A stretch of DNA of 64,000 nt from JALZVT01 sp964634815. Lineage in GTDB: Bacteria > Pseudomonadota > Gammaproteobacteria > Pseudomonadales > Azotimanducaceae. A program made the position numbers and the translations under genes. Each line of letters opens with the position of its first letter. Positions within the stretch are counted from its first letter, which is position 1. Positions 44,560-53,482 of this stretch are shown in pieces. Below the pieces are notes generated by a model, which saw only the letters and a program-made list of their open reading frames with translations, searched no databases and was not told where the DNA came from. Location: contig CAZWMD010000002.1 in NCBI GenBank assembly GCA_964634815.1, positions 124,001-188,000 of the forward strand. The letters are read 5' to 3'.

Positions 44560-45567
44560 CTACTTCAATGAGAAGTTTGCAGCGGTGAACGCATTAAAGG
44601 TGCGCTCAACCTGCTCCGGCGTCGCGCCCCCCAGAGGCGCAATAATACTGGTATGCACCCCGCCATCCGCATCCGACTGGATGCGTTCGCGAATCTCATC
44701 TTCGTTACCGATAATTCCGATCTCATCGATCATCTCATCCGTCATCGCACCAGCCGTAGCGACGCGATCTTTTGCGGCCCAACCGGCATTGATGGAGTCT
44801 GCCGCCGAATCGTAGCCCGCCCAGGCGAGAAACTTGTTGTATACCGGTGTGGCGTAGTAAGGACCAAAATTCGCCCGAAACAGATCTCGACCGGCTTTCT
44901 TGTCATCGGTGCACAGCACCATCGCCCGATTAACCACCTCAACCGAAGCGGGGTCTTTGCTTGCAGACTCAGCGCCGCGCTTAACCGCGTCCATCATTTT
45001 GGGGAGTGCACTCTTGGGCCACAAATTGAAAATAACGCCATCCCCGGTGGCCGCTGCCATCTCAATCATCTTGGGACGCAACGCGGCGATGTAAATCGGC
45101 GGTGGATTGTCCAGTGGTGGCTGCCTGTAACCTTTTGACGACATGGTTTCGAGGTCTGTGAAATTCGATTTTTCGCCAGTGAGCATCGACCGAACCATGA
45201 TGGCGGTTTCCTTGACCCGCGTTAGCGGCCGATCCAGCGGGATACCATTCCACTGGCCCATGATCGTCTGGCTCGAAGAGCCAATACCCAACACAAAACG
45301 ACCCGGCAAAACCTGTGAAATAACGTTGGTGGTGGCAGCGAGCACTGCAGGCGTTCGCGTGTAAACGGGCGTAACGGCCACGCCAAATCGGGCTGTAGAG
45401 CTGTAATGGCCAACCGCCGCAATCTGTGTGAGCGTATCTGGCGCTCCCGCATCGGCAAACCAGACATCTGGATAGCCGTTATCTTCCGCCCATTTGATGC
45501 GCGCGATACTGTGCTCAAGTTTCGGGCCGGCCGGTAGGGTTACCGCTAGTCGTTTTGTGAGTGTCAT
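44560..45567 (-). CDS. LLM class F420-dependent oxidoreductase
   Basis: 335 residues. RIKWAEDNGYPDVWFADAGAPD, ARFGVAVTPVYTRTPAVLAAT, RFVLGIGSSSQTIMGQWNG and PIYIAALRPKMIEMAAATGDGV follow the luciferase-like fold of F420-dependent enzymes. TIMGQWNGIPLDRPLTRVKE contains the conserved cofactor/substrate loop. GGGGAGATG precedes the ATG. It is the first gene of a two-gene unit with a crotonase and is divergent from the ACAD10-like phosphotransferase. It likely carries out an F420-dependent redox step on an acyl-CoA or its precursor. Confidence 0.87.
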   Translation of the reverse strand: MTLTKRLAVTLPAGPKLEHSIARIKWAEDNGYPDVWFADAGAPDTLTQIAAVGHYSSTARFGVAVTPVYTRTPAVLAATTNVISQVLPGRFVLGIGSSSQTIMGQWNGIPLDRPLTRVKETAIMVRSMLTGEKSNFTDLETMSSKGYRQPPLDNPPPIYIAALRPKMIEMAAATGDGVIFNLWPKSALPKMMDAVKRGAESASKDPASVEVVNRAMVLCTDDKKAGRDLFRANFGPYYATPVYNKFLAWAGYDSAADSINAGWAAKDRVATAGAMTDEMIDEIGIIGNEDEIRERIQSDADGGVHTSIIAPLGGATPEQVERTFNAFTAANFSLK

Positions 45568-45630
45568 TGTTCATCTCCCCAGAGTTCATCTGCTTTTCCC
45601 CAATCATACTACCCGGAGCCCGCGCGCAGG

Positions 45631-45636
45631 TATAAT
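45631..45636 (+). promoter_or_regulatory. Perfect -10 element before the phosphotransferase gene
   Basis: TATAAT lies 27 bp before the start at 45663. A small palindrome TGATC-AACC-GATCA overlaps its end (45636-45649) and could be an operator. No good -35 hexamer is visible at 16-18 bases. Confidence 0.35.
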
Positions 45637-45662
45637 GATCAACCGATCAAGGAGCCATGTTA

Positions 45663-46715
45663 ATGAGCGACGTAGAAATTACCGCCGTCCGCGATGCACA
45701 CAAATTCGACGAGGCAGCACTAGAAGCCTATATGGCAGTAAACGTAGACGGTTTTAGTGGCAACCTCAGCGTAAGGCAGTTCGAAGGCGGTCAATCCAAT
45801 CCCACGTTTCAACTGCATGCAGGCGACACCCGCTATGTGCTACGCAAGCAACCTCCAGGCGAGCTACTGCCCAGTGCGCACCAGGTTGATCGGGAATACC
45901 GGGTTATGAACGCTCTGGCCAATTCGAGCGTGCCTGTGCCAAAAATGTACTGCCTGTGCGAAGACACAGAGGTAATTGGTACGAAGTTCTACATCATGGA
46001 AATGATAGAGGGCCGTCTGTATACCGAAAACCAGCTTCCTGACTGCAGCCCGGCAGACAGGAGAGCCATGTTTCTCGATCTTGCTCGAGTTATGGCTGAG
46101 TTGCACAAGGTTGATCCCATTGCCTGTGGTCTGGAAACCTTTGGCAGACCCGGTAACTACTACAGTCGTCAGATCGATCGCTGGACCAAACAGTACATCG
46201 CCAGCAAAACAGAACAGATCGATGCGATGGATGCACTCATCGAATGGCTTCCTGCAAATCTGCCGGAAGAGTCTGGTGCCATGATCGTGCACGGCGACTA
46301 CCGGATGGGCAACGTCCTGTGGCATCCGAGTGAACCACGGATTGTTGCTGTGCTGGATTGGGAACTGTCAACCCGCGGCGACGGACTTGCTGACCTGGGC
46401 TATCTTTGCCAGGACTATCACGGCGAAGGCTACGAAGACCCTGGTCTTGTCGGCGTGGATCTCGCCGCGCTGAATATTCCGACCGAAGAAGAATTTGTCG
46501 CGCACTACTGCAAACACGCGGGCCGCGACACAATAGAGAACTGGACGTTCTATCTCGCGTACAACATGTTCCGCAGTGCCGGCATCACCCAGGGTGTGTA
46601 CAAACGTGGTATCGATGGCAATGCCAGTTCTGAAAAAGCATTGCAGTACAAAGATATGGCGCGACAGCGCAGCGAACGCGCCTGGCTGCTGCTGCAACAG
46701 CGCGGCCTGGCTTAG
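45663..46715 (+). CDS. Phosphotransferase family protein (ACAD10/APH-like)
   Basis: 350 residues from ATG 45663, which is preceded by AAGGAG at a good distance (an ATG at 45657 is too close). QFEGGQSNPTFQL, YVLRKQPPGELLPSAHQVDREY and the catalytic MIVHGDYRMGNVLWHP plus VLDWELSTRGDGLADLGYL match the aminoglycoside-phosphotransferase-like group that includes the kinase part of ACAD10, which phosphorylates 4-hydroxyacyl-CoA. The LRKQPPG and HQVDREYRV motifs are hallmarks of that subgroup. An acyl-CoA dehydrogenase partner is not adjacent, but an LLM-crotonase pair is divergent from it. Confidence 0.88.
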   Translation: MSDVEITAVRDAHKFDEAALEAYMAVNVDGFSGNLSVRQFEGGQSNPTFQLHAGDTRYVLRKQPPGELLPSAHQVDREYRVMNALANSSVPVPKMYCLCEDTEVIGTKFYIMEMIEGRLYTENQLPDCSPADRRAMFLDLARVMAELHKVDPIACGLETFGRPGNYYSRQIDRWTKQYIASKTEQIDAMDALIEWLPANLPEESGAMIVHGDYRMGNVLWHPSEPRIVAVLDWELSTRGDGLADLGYLCQDYHGEGYEDPGLVGVDLAALNIPTEEEFVAHYCKHAGRDTIENWTFYLAYNMFRSAGITQGVYKRGIDGNASSEKALQYKDMARQRSERAWLLLQQRGLA

Positions 46716-46762
46716 AGACTCTGACCAGGTACCTCAGAGAAACGGCATGAAGCGCTCACCCC

Positions 46763-47116
46763 GTGCTTGAGCTACTGCATGCACTGGCCATACGTCTGGC
46801 CTGGCTGCGCCCCATTTCGGTGCTCGCTATCGTGGGTTTTGGCGGTTTATTCACTTACGCTGTTGTTACAGCAGATGCACCCGAGAGCTTTTTAACCTCC
46901 GGGCTTGTCGGCGCAAGCTGGGCGCTTTTGCTCTCGATGTTTCTGTCGTTTTTCCAAACACTTCCCGGCGAGCCCAATGCGCAGCACACTTTTCGACAAC
47001 GAACAGGCAGGCGCCTAAGACGTTTCGGCTACAGTTTACTGGCATTGGCAACACTGATCCTAAGCATCGGCGTAATTGTGATGACAACCAAACTAATACA
47101 ATCAGGCAACACCTAG
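46763..47116 (+). CDS. Hypothetical membrane protein (three helices)
   Basis: 117 residues from a GTG start. Hydrophobic segments are at about 18-36 (ISVLAIVGFGGLFTYAVV), 46-64 and 88-108 (LLALATLILSIGVIVMTT); an Arg-rich loop (TFRQRTGRRLRRFGYSLL) separates the last two. No known family is recognised, although similar short membrane proteins occur in marine gammaproteobacteria. It ends 44 bp before the ABC exporter operon and may be its first gene. Confidence 0.6.
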   Translation: MLELLHALAIRLAWLRPISVLAIVGFGGLFTYAVVTADAPESFLTSGLVGASWALLLSMFLSFFQTLPGEPNAQHTFRQRTGRRLRRFGYSLLALATLILSIGVIVMTTKLIQSGNT

Positions 47117-47160
47117 CTAATGTTTGCGTCAGCGCCTGTCCGAGCTGCTAAACTTCAACC

Positions 47161-48933
47161 ATGGAATCCAACCACATCCCGGATGGACCGCCGCCTGCCA
47201 CACTTTCTGACATTCGGCGAGTTTATGCATTTCTAGGATATCTGCTAAAACCGGAACGACGGTTTGTAAGCCTTGGACTGCTATACGGATTAGGTATCGG
47301 CATACTGTCTTTGGCGACGCCAATTTCGGTCCAGATGCTGATTAATACCGTTGCCAATATTGGTCTTACCACTCCTCTCGTTGTTTTATCTGTAACTCTC
47401 TTTGTGCTGTTATTGCTCGCTGGCCTTCTGAGCGCACTGCGCATTCATATTATGGATCTCTTCGGACGACGGTTTTACGCGCGAATGATGTCCGAGATCA
47501 CGTTGCGATCACTTTATGCGCGCAACCCCTACTTTGATGATGAAAATCAGGGGCCTCTATTCAATCGATACTTCGACATCATCAACGTACTTAAAGCCCT
47601 GCCTAATCTTGTTGTCGGCGGCTTCACCATCGTGCTGCAGATGCTGGTTGGCTTTGTGTTGGTGTCGATGTACCACCCCATGTTTTTTGGATTTAACCTG
47701 GTGTTGCTGCTGGCCACTTGGCTGATTTGGGTACTTTGGGGTTCTCGCGCAATACGCAGCGCTGTTGCTTTGTCACATCAAAAACACGAGGCCGCTGCCT
47801 GGGTAGAGAGCCTCGGCGGTGCAAACAGCTTCTTCAAATCATCCCGGCAGATAGAACTCGCTGTTGATCGTGCCGAGGGGTTAACCGCCAAGTACGTGCG
47901 CCAGCATCAGCTACATTTTCGTCACCATTTTGCCCAAACCATCGCCTTTCTGTTCATCTACGCCCTGGCAAGCGCCGCTCTGCTAGGCATCGGTGGCTGG
48001 CTGGTGATTCAGGGAGAGCTTTCTCTGGGGCAATTGGTAGCTGCCGAACTGGTCTTGTCGGCCGTGTTTGTCGGTCTGTCGCAACTGGGAATCTATCTTT
48101 CCTACTTCTACGATCTCTGTGCTGCGATCGATGAGCTATCGCTGTTTTACAACATCGAGCTGCGCGATCCAGGTGGTGATCAGTGGCAAATTCCTGATCG
48201 CGCCGGTCTCGCGTTTGTCGAGCTGCGTGGCACAGCTCGCGGTGAGGCAGCACGCCTTAACTTCGAGCTGGAACCAGGTGCTCGTGTTCAGGCTCACGCC
48301 GTCGACGCCGGCTTGCAGCGCTTTGCCACAAAAATACTGAAACGCTACGAACAACCCGCAAGCGGTTACGTAACCCTGGGTGGGGCGGACATCGCAGGAC
48401 TGTCTATGGCAAGCCTTGGCCGTGCCATTCAAGTGCTTGATCGCCCAGGCGTTGTTGAGCTGTCGATCCGGGAGTTTCTGCGCTACAGCGCCGACGACGC
48501 ACCTGCCGACAAGCAACTTGAGGTACTATCCATAGCCGGCTTAAGCCCAACTATAGCCCAGCTTCCAAAGGGTTTGGACACTCAGCTGGGCGCAACAGGA
48601 TGGCCACTGGGCACCGCAGAGGTGATGCAGCTCAAGCTGGCGGGGGCCCTGCTGGCAAAGCCCTCGGTACTTATACTCAATCAACTCTATGATCTGGTGA
48701 ATCCACAGGTCCTGAAGCGATCGCTTGATTACCTGCAGCGCGACTCCACCAGTACCGTATTGTGTTTTTCTAATCGCGATGATGTCGACGGCTACGACAG
48801 TTTCCTGTTCCTGAACCGAGACCAGCAAACGAGCTACCCAACCTACGCTCAGATGATGCAAACAGAGGGTCGCGAGGTACTCGGCGAACCCAGTTTGAAT
48901 ACCGATCCAGACTCTGAGGGGGTCAGATCATGA
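47161..48933 (+). CDS. ABC exporter-type protein with degenerate (probably inactive) ATPase domain
   Basis: 590 residues. The N-terminal 330 residues are a type I ABC exporter membrane domain (segments near 40-60, 75-100, 155-200, 255-300). The ATPase domain (about 345-560) keeps the fold but loses its motifs: Walker A is replaced by AHAVDAGLQR (378-387, no GxGKST), the LSGGQ signature region reads LGTAEV (483-488), Walker B reads LILNQ (504-508, no Asp-Glu) and the H-loop reads SNR. It overlaps the adaptor gene by ATGA, so expression is coupled. It could be a regulatory or structural half, or work with an ATPase encoded elsewhere. The frame is intact, so it is not a pseudogene. Confidence 0.82.
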   Translation: MESNHIPDGPPPATLSDIRRVYAFLGYLLKPERRFVSLGLLYGLGIGILSLATPISVQMLINTVANIGLTTPLVVLSVTLFVLLLLAGLLSALRIHIMDLFGRRFYARMMSEITLRSLYARNPYFDDENQGPLFNRYFDIINVLKALPNLVVGGFTIVLQMLVGFVLVSMYHPMFFGFNLVLLLATWLIWVLWGSRAIRSAVALSHQKHEAAAWVESLGGANSFFKSSRQIELAVDRAEGLTAKYVRQHQLHFRHHFAQTIAFLFIYALASAALLGIGGWLVIQGELSLGQLVAAELVLSAVFVGLSQLGIYLSYFYDLCAAIDELSLFYNIELRDPGGDQWQIPDRAGLAFVELRGTARGEAARLNFELEPGARVQAHAVDAGLQRFATKILKRYEQPASGYVTLGGADIAGLSMASLGRAIQVLDRPGVVELSIREFLRYSADDAPADKQLEVLSIAGLSPTIAQLPKGLDTQLGATGWPLGTAEVMQLKLAGALLAKPSVLILNQLYDLVNPQVLKRSLDYLQRDSTSTVLCFSNRDDVDGYDSFLFLNRDQQTSYPTYAQMMQTEGREVLGEPSLNTDPDSEGVRS

Positions 48934-49982
48934 CGCCGGCAGAGTTGCACGCCAGCCAGTTCAAAACGCTTGAACAGCTGCAAGCACCCAAGGTTTCACG
49001 AGTGGTTGCGGCCATGCTGATGTTTGGCGCTATCGCCGTCACCCTGTTCATGTTGTTTGTGCCGTGGGTTCAAACCACTGCTGGATCGGGCACTGTAACC
49101 GCAATCGATCCCACCGATCGCCTGCAAGAAATAAACGCCCTCGTCGCCGGACGAATTCAAGAGTGGTATGTCCGCGATGGAAGTCATGTCAACACCGGCG
49201 ACCCTATTGTAAGAATCACCGATAACGATCCGCAGCTCATAGAACGCATCCAGTCAGAACGCGATCAGTTACAAGCCAAACTGCGCGCTTCAGAAGAAGC
49301 CCTGGCAACAGCGATGATTGATCTGGATCGACAAACCGAACTCCTGCGGCAGGGCTTGGTTGCGCGTCGTGACCTGGAACAGGCAAACATCAAAGTTGAG
49401 AGTCTGCGTGGTGACGTGGCGACAGCAGCAGCAGGACTGACACGGGCGGATACACGGTTATCGCGCCAGTCAGTACAGGTCGTAAGAGCACCCCGCGACG
49501 GGGTCATCCTGCGCCTGAACGCCGGCGATGCGGCGACCTATATCAACGCAGGCGCGGTGGTCGCAACCTTTGTGCCAGACAACGCCAAACGAGCGGTCGC
49601 GCTGTATATCGATGGCCGCGATGTTGCCCTGGTGAAACCTGGTGCTAGCGCACGCTTGCAGTTCGAGGGCTGGCCGGCTGTCCAATTCAGTGGTTGGCCT
49701 TCTGTGTCGGTTGGCACCTTTGGCGGTCAGGTATTGTCCGTCGATCCCTCCGCTGAGATTACCGGGCAATTCCGGGTGCTTATCGCACCCAGCGAAACTG
49801 ATCCCGTGCCCTGGCCCGAGCAAGGCTTCGTTCGCTTCGGCGCAAAGGTACGGGGCTGGATTCAATTGGAGACCGTAACTGTGGGGTATGAGGTATGGCG
49901 GCAGCTCAACAATTTCCCTCCTAATCTCGGTGCCTCGCCTAATGCAACCAGTGCTCAAGCTTCCATGGGGCAGCAGCATTGA
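48930..49982 (+). CDS. HlyD-like periplasmic adaptor (membrane fusion) protein
   Basis: 350 residues. One transmembrane helix near the N-terminus (VVAAMLMFGAIAVTLFMLFVPW), a biotinyl-lipoyl half motif around LVAGRIQEWYVRDGSHVNTG, a coiled-coil hairpin (residues 110-175, QSERDQLQAKLRASEEALAT in part), then the second lipoyl half VVRAPRDGVILRLNAGDAA and a beta-barrel. It bridges the inner-membrane ABC protein and the TolC channel. The start overlaps the ABC stop (ATGA), and the stop overlaps the next start (TTGA). Confidence 0.9.
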   Translation: MTPAELHASQFKTLEQLQAPKVSRVVAAMLMFGAIAVTLFMLFVPWVQTTAGSGTVTAIDPTDRLQEINALVAGRIQEWYVRDGSHVNTGDPIVRITDNDPQLIERIQSERDQLQAKLRASEEALATAMIDLDRQTELLRQGLVARRDLEQANIKVESLRGDVATAAAGLTRADTRLSRQSVQVVRAPRDGVILRLNAGDAATYINAGAVVATFVPDNAKRAVALYIDGRDVALVKPGASARLQFEGWPAVQFSGWPSVSVGTFGGQVLSVDPSAEITGQFRVLIAPSETDPVPWPEQGFVRFGAKVRGWIQLETVTVGYEVWRQLNNFPPNLGASPNATSAQASMGQQH

Positions 49983-51457
49983 GGGCAGGTTTTTTGAGAC
50001 GGGTCGCCGGACTGATGACAACCACAGCGTTGTTGATGCCTCTCGCTCAAGCCCAACAGCCCGCCACTGAAATAGCAGATAGCGTAGAAGCGAGATCTTT
50101 TCTGACGCCCACAACGGTACTGCGGTCGTCGGCCCGGTTTCACCCACAGATCCAGGCTGCTGTGGCGCGAGTAGCTCAGGCAAAGAGTCGCACGGAAAGT
50201 GCGCTGGGTGCTTTTGATACCAATCTGTCAGCTGATAATCGTGCGCGCCTCACAGGCTTTTGGGACGGCCGATACTCTGATTGGCAGGCCGCAAAACAGT
50301 TGCGTCCATTTGGGGCCAAAGTCTACGGGGGATACCGTTTATCCGGCGGGTCATTTCCAATCTATGAGGATGAATTTTTCACCAACGAGGCTGGAGAACT
50401 AAAACTTGGTGTCCTGGTTTCTTTACTGCGTGACTCCTCTATCGATGCACGTCGTTTTGCTGAAACTGACACGCGCCTCGCAGAAAACCAGGCACAGCTC
50501 GATGCCTTGCTGGTCCGAATAAATGTTCAACGTCGGGCGCTCATCGCCTACTGGCGTTGGCTAACCGCCGGCAGACAACTTGAGGTCTATGTTGATCTCG
50601 TCAGAATCGCAAGAGACCGTGAGTCTGGTTTGGAGTCAAAGGTAAAAGAAGGTGCCAGAGCAGCTATTGAACTGGTAGAGAATCGGCAGAACATTATTCG
50701 CAGAGAAGAACTGGTCACTATCAGTGAACGAGATTTCCAGCGCGCGGCGTTCGATTTATCACTGTTCTACCGAGACATTGACGGCAAACCTATCACCCCG
50801 CTGCCTAACCAGTTACCGCCAGAGCAACTAACCGAGAATCTGTTTTCCCCCAACACCACAACGGTTTACGAATTACCCAGTGTCACCGCTCGTCCGGAGC
50901 GCAAGGCACTGCAAACAGCAATAGAACGCATCAATAAAGAGATCGCCCTAAGAAGAAACAACCTTCGCCCGCGGCTCGATCTGAACGTGGAACTCGGGCG
51001 CGATCTAGGTAGCCTTGCAGAAGGCGGCCCGTCTCGGGATGGCACCGATACCATTGTGTCCCTGTCTCTGCGAGTACCGCTACAGCGGCGCGCGGCACGC
51101 GGTAAACTTGCCGAGAGCAAAGCAAAGCTCGTAGAGCTTAACGCTCAACTCAATCTTCTCACCGATCAGCTGCAAGCCCAAATGCGAGGATTGGTCCTCG
51201 AACTGGAAACCACAGAAACCCTACTCGATCTCATGGCTCAGGAAGTAGAGCAGACGCGGTCTCTACAACGCGCCGAGTACAGGCGGTTCGAGAATGGTGC
51301 CAGCGATTTCTTTCTGGTGAATCTGCGTGAACAGGCGGCGGCTGATGCTGACATCCGATACCACGCAACTCGCATGGCAGCGGCAATAGCCCAGATCAGC
51401 TATGACGCAGCCATCATCAACCTGGGGCGACTCGAACTCGATGGTGCAAACTTCTAA
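49979..51457 (+). CDS. TolC family outer-membrane protein
   Basis: 492 residues. It starts at TTG within the adaptor's stop (alternatives are TTG 49994 and ATG 50015), and a signal peptide ends near LMPLAQA. Two repeats of long helices plus beta strands, with RFHPQIQAAVARVAQAKSRTE in the first and RLDLNVELGRDLG, REQAAADADIRYHATRMAAA in the second (quoted in parts), match outer-membrane efflux proteins. It forms the exit channel of the tripartite exporter. It ends 10 bp from the convergent fghA gene. Confidence 0.88.
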   Translation: MRAGFLRRVAGLMTTTALLMPLAQAQQPATEIADSVEARSFLTPTTVLRSSARFHPQIQAAVARVAQAKSRTESALGAFDTNLSADNRARLTGFWDGRYSDWQAAKQLRPFGAKVYGGYRLSGGSFPIYEDEFFTNEAGELKLGVLVSLLRDSSIDARRFAETDTRLAENQAQLDALLVRINVQRRALIAYWRWLTAGRQLEVYVDLVRIARDRESGLESKVKEGARAAIELVENRQNIIRREELVTISERDFQRAAFDLSLFYRDIDGKPITPLPNQLPPEQLTENLFSPNTTTVYELPSVTARPERKALQTAIERINKEIALRRNNLRPRLDLNVELGRDLGSLAEGGPSRDGTDTIVSLSLRVPLQRRAARGKLAESKAKLVELNAQLNLLTDQLQAQMRGLVLELETTETLLDLMAQEVEQTRSLQRAEYRRFENGASDFFLVNLREQAAADADIRYHATRMAAAIAQISYDAAIINLGRLELDGANF

Positions 51458-51467
51458 GCTCGCCCTT

Positions 51468-52319
51468 TTAGACAAGACGCTGATGGTGCCAGCGCAAATG
51501 GTCTTCAATAAAGCTCGCGATAAAGTAGTAGCTGTGGTCGTAGCCCGGTTGCACTCGCATCTCCAGAGCCACGGTGCTTGCCGCCGCCGCAGCCTGCAGA
51601 AGTTCAGGTTTCAGCTGTTGCGCAAGAAAACTATCATCACCGCCCTGATCAATGAGCAAACCTTGCGGTCGGGCGCCATCTTCAAGTAGAGCGCAGGCAT
51701 CGTACTGTCGCCAATCCTCACGTCTCTCACCCAAATAGCCGCTGAGCGCTTTTTCACCCCAGGGGCAATGCATTGGCGAACAAATAGGTGCGAACGCAGA
51801 AATACTCTTAAACATCTGGGGATTACGCATGCCCAGAGTTAGCGCGCCATGCCCACCCATGGAATGGCCAGAAATACCCACACGCTCAAGATCAACATGG
51901 GCAACAGAAGCCACTGCAGCCAGCAGTTCTTTCTCAACAAAGGAACGCATACGGTAGTGCTTTGACCAGGGTTCACGGGTGGCATCGACATAAAACCCCG
52001 CCCCCAGCCCAAAATCCCAGGCTGCATCGGGATCATCAGGAACACCCTCACCTCGAGGTGAAGTATCTGGAGCAATGATAATCATGCCCAACTCACTGGC
52101 CACGCGCTGTGCACCGGCCTTGGACACAAAATTGTCTTCTGTACAGGTTAAACCCGACAGCCAGACCAGAGCCTGAGATCCGGACGAATGAGCGTGGGGG
52201 TCTGTCGCAGAGTCTGGTACATACAAGCCAATTCGGGTTGAACCGCCAAGCTCTGCGGACTGGAATTCGTATACAAACTGACTACCCGCGTGGCTGCGGA
52301 TCTGGGAAATGGGGGTCAC
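51468..52319 (-). CDS. fghA: S-formylglutathione hydrolase
   Basis: 283 residues, normal for FghA/esterase D. Catalytic triad Ser153 (GISGHSMGGHGAL), Asp228 or 229 (LIDQGGDDSFL) and His262 (PGYDHSYYF); LVWLSGLTCTEDNFVSKAGAQR (in part), DTSPRGEGV and the YVDATREPW lid are hallmark motifs. It hydrolyses S-formylglutathione to formate and glutathione in formaldehyde detoxification. The usual partner alcohol dehydrogenase (FrmA) is not adjacent. It is divergent from the epoxide hydrolase-like gene by 60 bp. Confidence 0.95.
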   Translation of the reverse strand: MTPISQIRSHAGSQFVYEFQSAELGGSTRIGLYVPDSATDPHAHSSGSQALVWLSGLTCTEDNFVSKAGAQRVASELGMIIIAPDTSPRGEGVPDDPDAAWDFGLGAGFYVDATREPWSKHYRMRSFVEKELLAAVASVAHVDLERVGISGHSMGGHGALTLGMRNPQMFKSISAFAPICSPMHCPWGEKALSGYLGERREDWRQYDACALLEDGARPQGLLIDQGGDDSFLAQQLKPELLQAAAAASTVALEMRVQPGYDHSYYFIASFIEDHLRWHHQRLV

Positions 52320-52379
52320 TTCAGCGCCTCGATTCGTTGATCTTTATTAGATACCCTGTTTGCAAGACTAACCAGCCAA

Positions 52380-53447
52380 ATGAACCATGAAACTCGTGAA
52401 CAGCACAAACTCGTGAACAACAAAAGTAACAGTACCACTCCCGGACAAACCATCCTCGATGGGGTAACCCTGGACCACCGATCCGTCTATGCAAACGGTA
52501 TACGCATTCATCTGGCAATTGCTGAACCTATGGCCGGTGGCGCCACCACAGATGTGCTTATGATCCACGGATTCCCCGAATCCTGGTACTCATGGCGTTA
52601 CCAGCTTCCAGCCCTTGCCAAAGCAGGCTACAGGGCAATTGCAATGGACGTTCGCGGCTACGGTCGATCATCAAAGCCTGCGAAGGTTCATGACTATCGA
52701 ATGTTGATGAAGGTTGCTGATGTTGTTGGCGTGGTGAACTCGTTGGGCGATCGGCCAACGGTGCTGGTGGGCCACGATTGGGGGGCGCCAATTGCCTGGA
52801 ACAGCGCCATGCTATGCAGCGAGAAATTTCTGGGTGTGGCCGGCATTTCTGTACCCTACAACTCCCCTGGAGGGGCAACCACCCCCAAACCCACCCAAAT
52901 GATGCGCGGCGCAACGCCAGAACACGAGTTTTACATCCAGTACTTTCAAGAGGTTGGTCGGGCCGAAGCAGAGATTGAGGCAGACATTCGCAACTGGCTG
53001 CTGGGCTTTTACTGGTGCGGCAGTGGTGACATCGAAAACGGTCCAAACGTATCCCAGGTAAAGATCGGAAGCCAAATGCGCGATATCTTTGAATACCCAA
53101 AGACTATGCCAAACTGGTTGAGCGAAGCAGATCTCGATATCTATACCCGAGAGTTTGAGTACAGCGGTCTATACGGCCCACTGAATCGCTATCGCTGCGT
53201 CGATCAGGATTGGGAGGACCTTGCAGCGTTTGCAAACCGCCCTATTGGTATTCCTTCTTTGTTCATCGGCGGCAGCAAGGACGGCCCTACTATCTGGGGT
53301 CAGAGCGCGATTGATGCGTTCCCCAAAACTCTTCCGGCCCTGCATCGATCCGAAATTCTGGAAGGCGCCGGACACTGGATACAGCAGGAACGCCCAGAGC
53401 GCACGAACGAACTGTTAGTCGATTTTCTGAACAACATCACCGCATAA
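52380..53447 (+). CDS. Alpha/beta hydrolase, epoxide hydrolase-like
   Basis: 355 residues. HGFPESWYSWRYQLPAL and DVRGYGRSSKP (oxyanion loop), then VGHDWGAPIAW with Asp133 as nucleophile in place of Ser, and GAGHWIQQERPERTN with the catalytic His. The Asp nucleophile plus the HGFPESWYSWR motif is the pattern of soluble epoxide hydrolases; haloalkane dehalogenases are the main alternative but usually lack this lid. It would open an epoxide to a diol in the cytosol. It is followed by an NTF2-like gene 35 bp downstream. Confidence 0.86.
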   Translation: MNHETREQHKLVNNKSNSTTPGQTILDGVTLDHRSVYANGIRIHLAIAEPMAGGATTDVLMIHGFPESWYSWRYQLPALAKAGYRAIAMDVRGYGRSSKPAKVHDYRMLMKVADVVGVVNSLGDRPTVLVGHDWGAPIAWNSAMLCSEKFLGVAGISVPYNSPGGATTPKPTQMMRGATPEHEFYIQYFQEVGRAEAEIEADIRNWLLGFYWCGSGDIENGPNVSQVKIGSQMRDIFEYPKTMPNWLSEADLDIYTREFEYSGLYGPLNRYRCVDQDWEDLAAFANRPIGIPSLFIGGSKDGPTIWGQSAIDAFPKTLPALHRSEILEGAGHWIQQERPERTNELLVDFLNNITA

Positions 53448-53482
53448 TCCAGCAACAACGACGGAACCTCGAGGACTCAACA

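Noticed and set aside
49470..50183. A 237-codon minus-strand frame over the adaptor/TolC junction
   Set aside because: It lies opposite two well-supported overlapping genes and has no family motifs.
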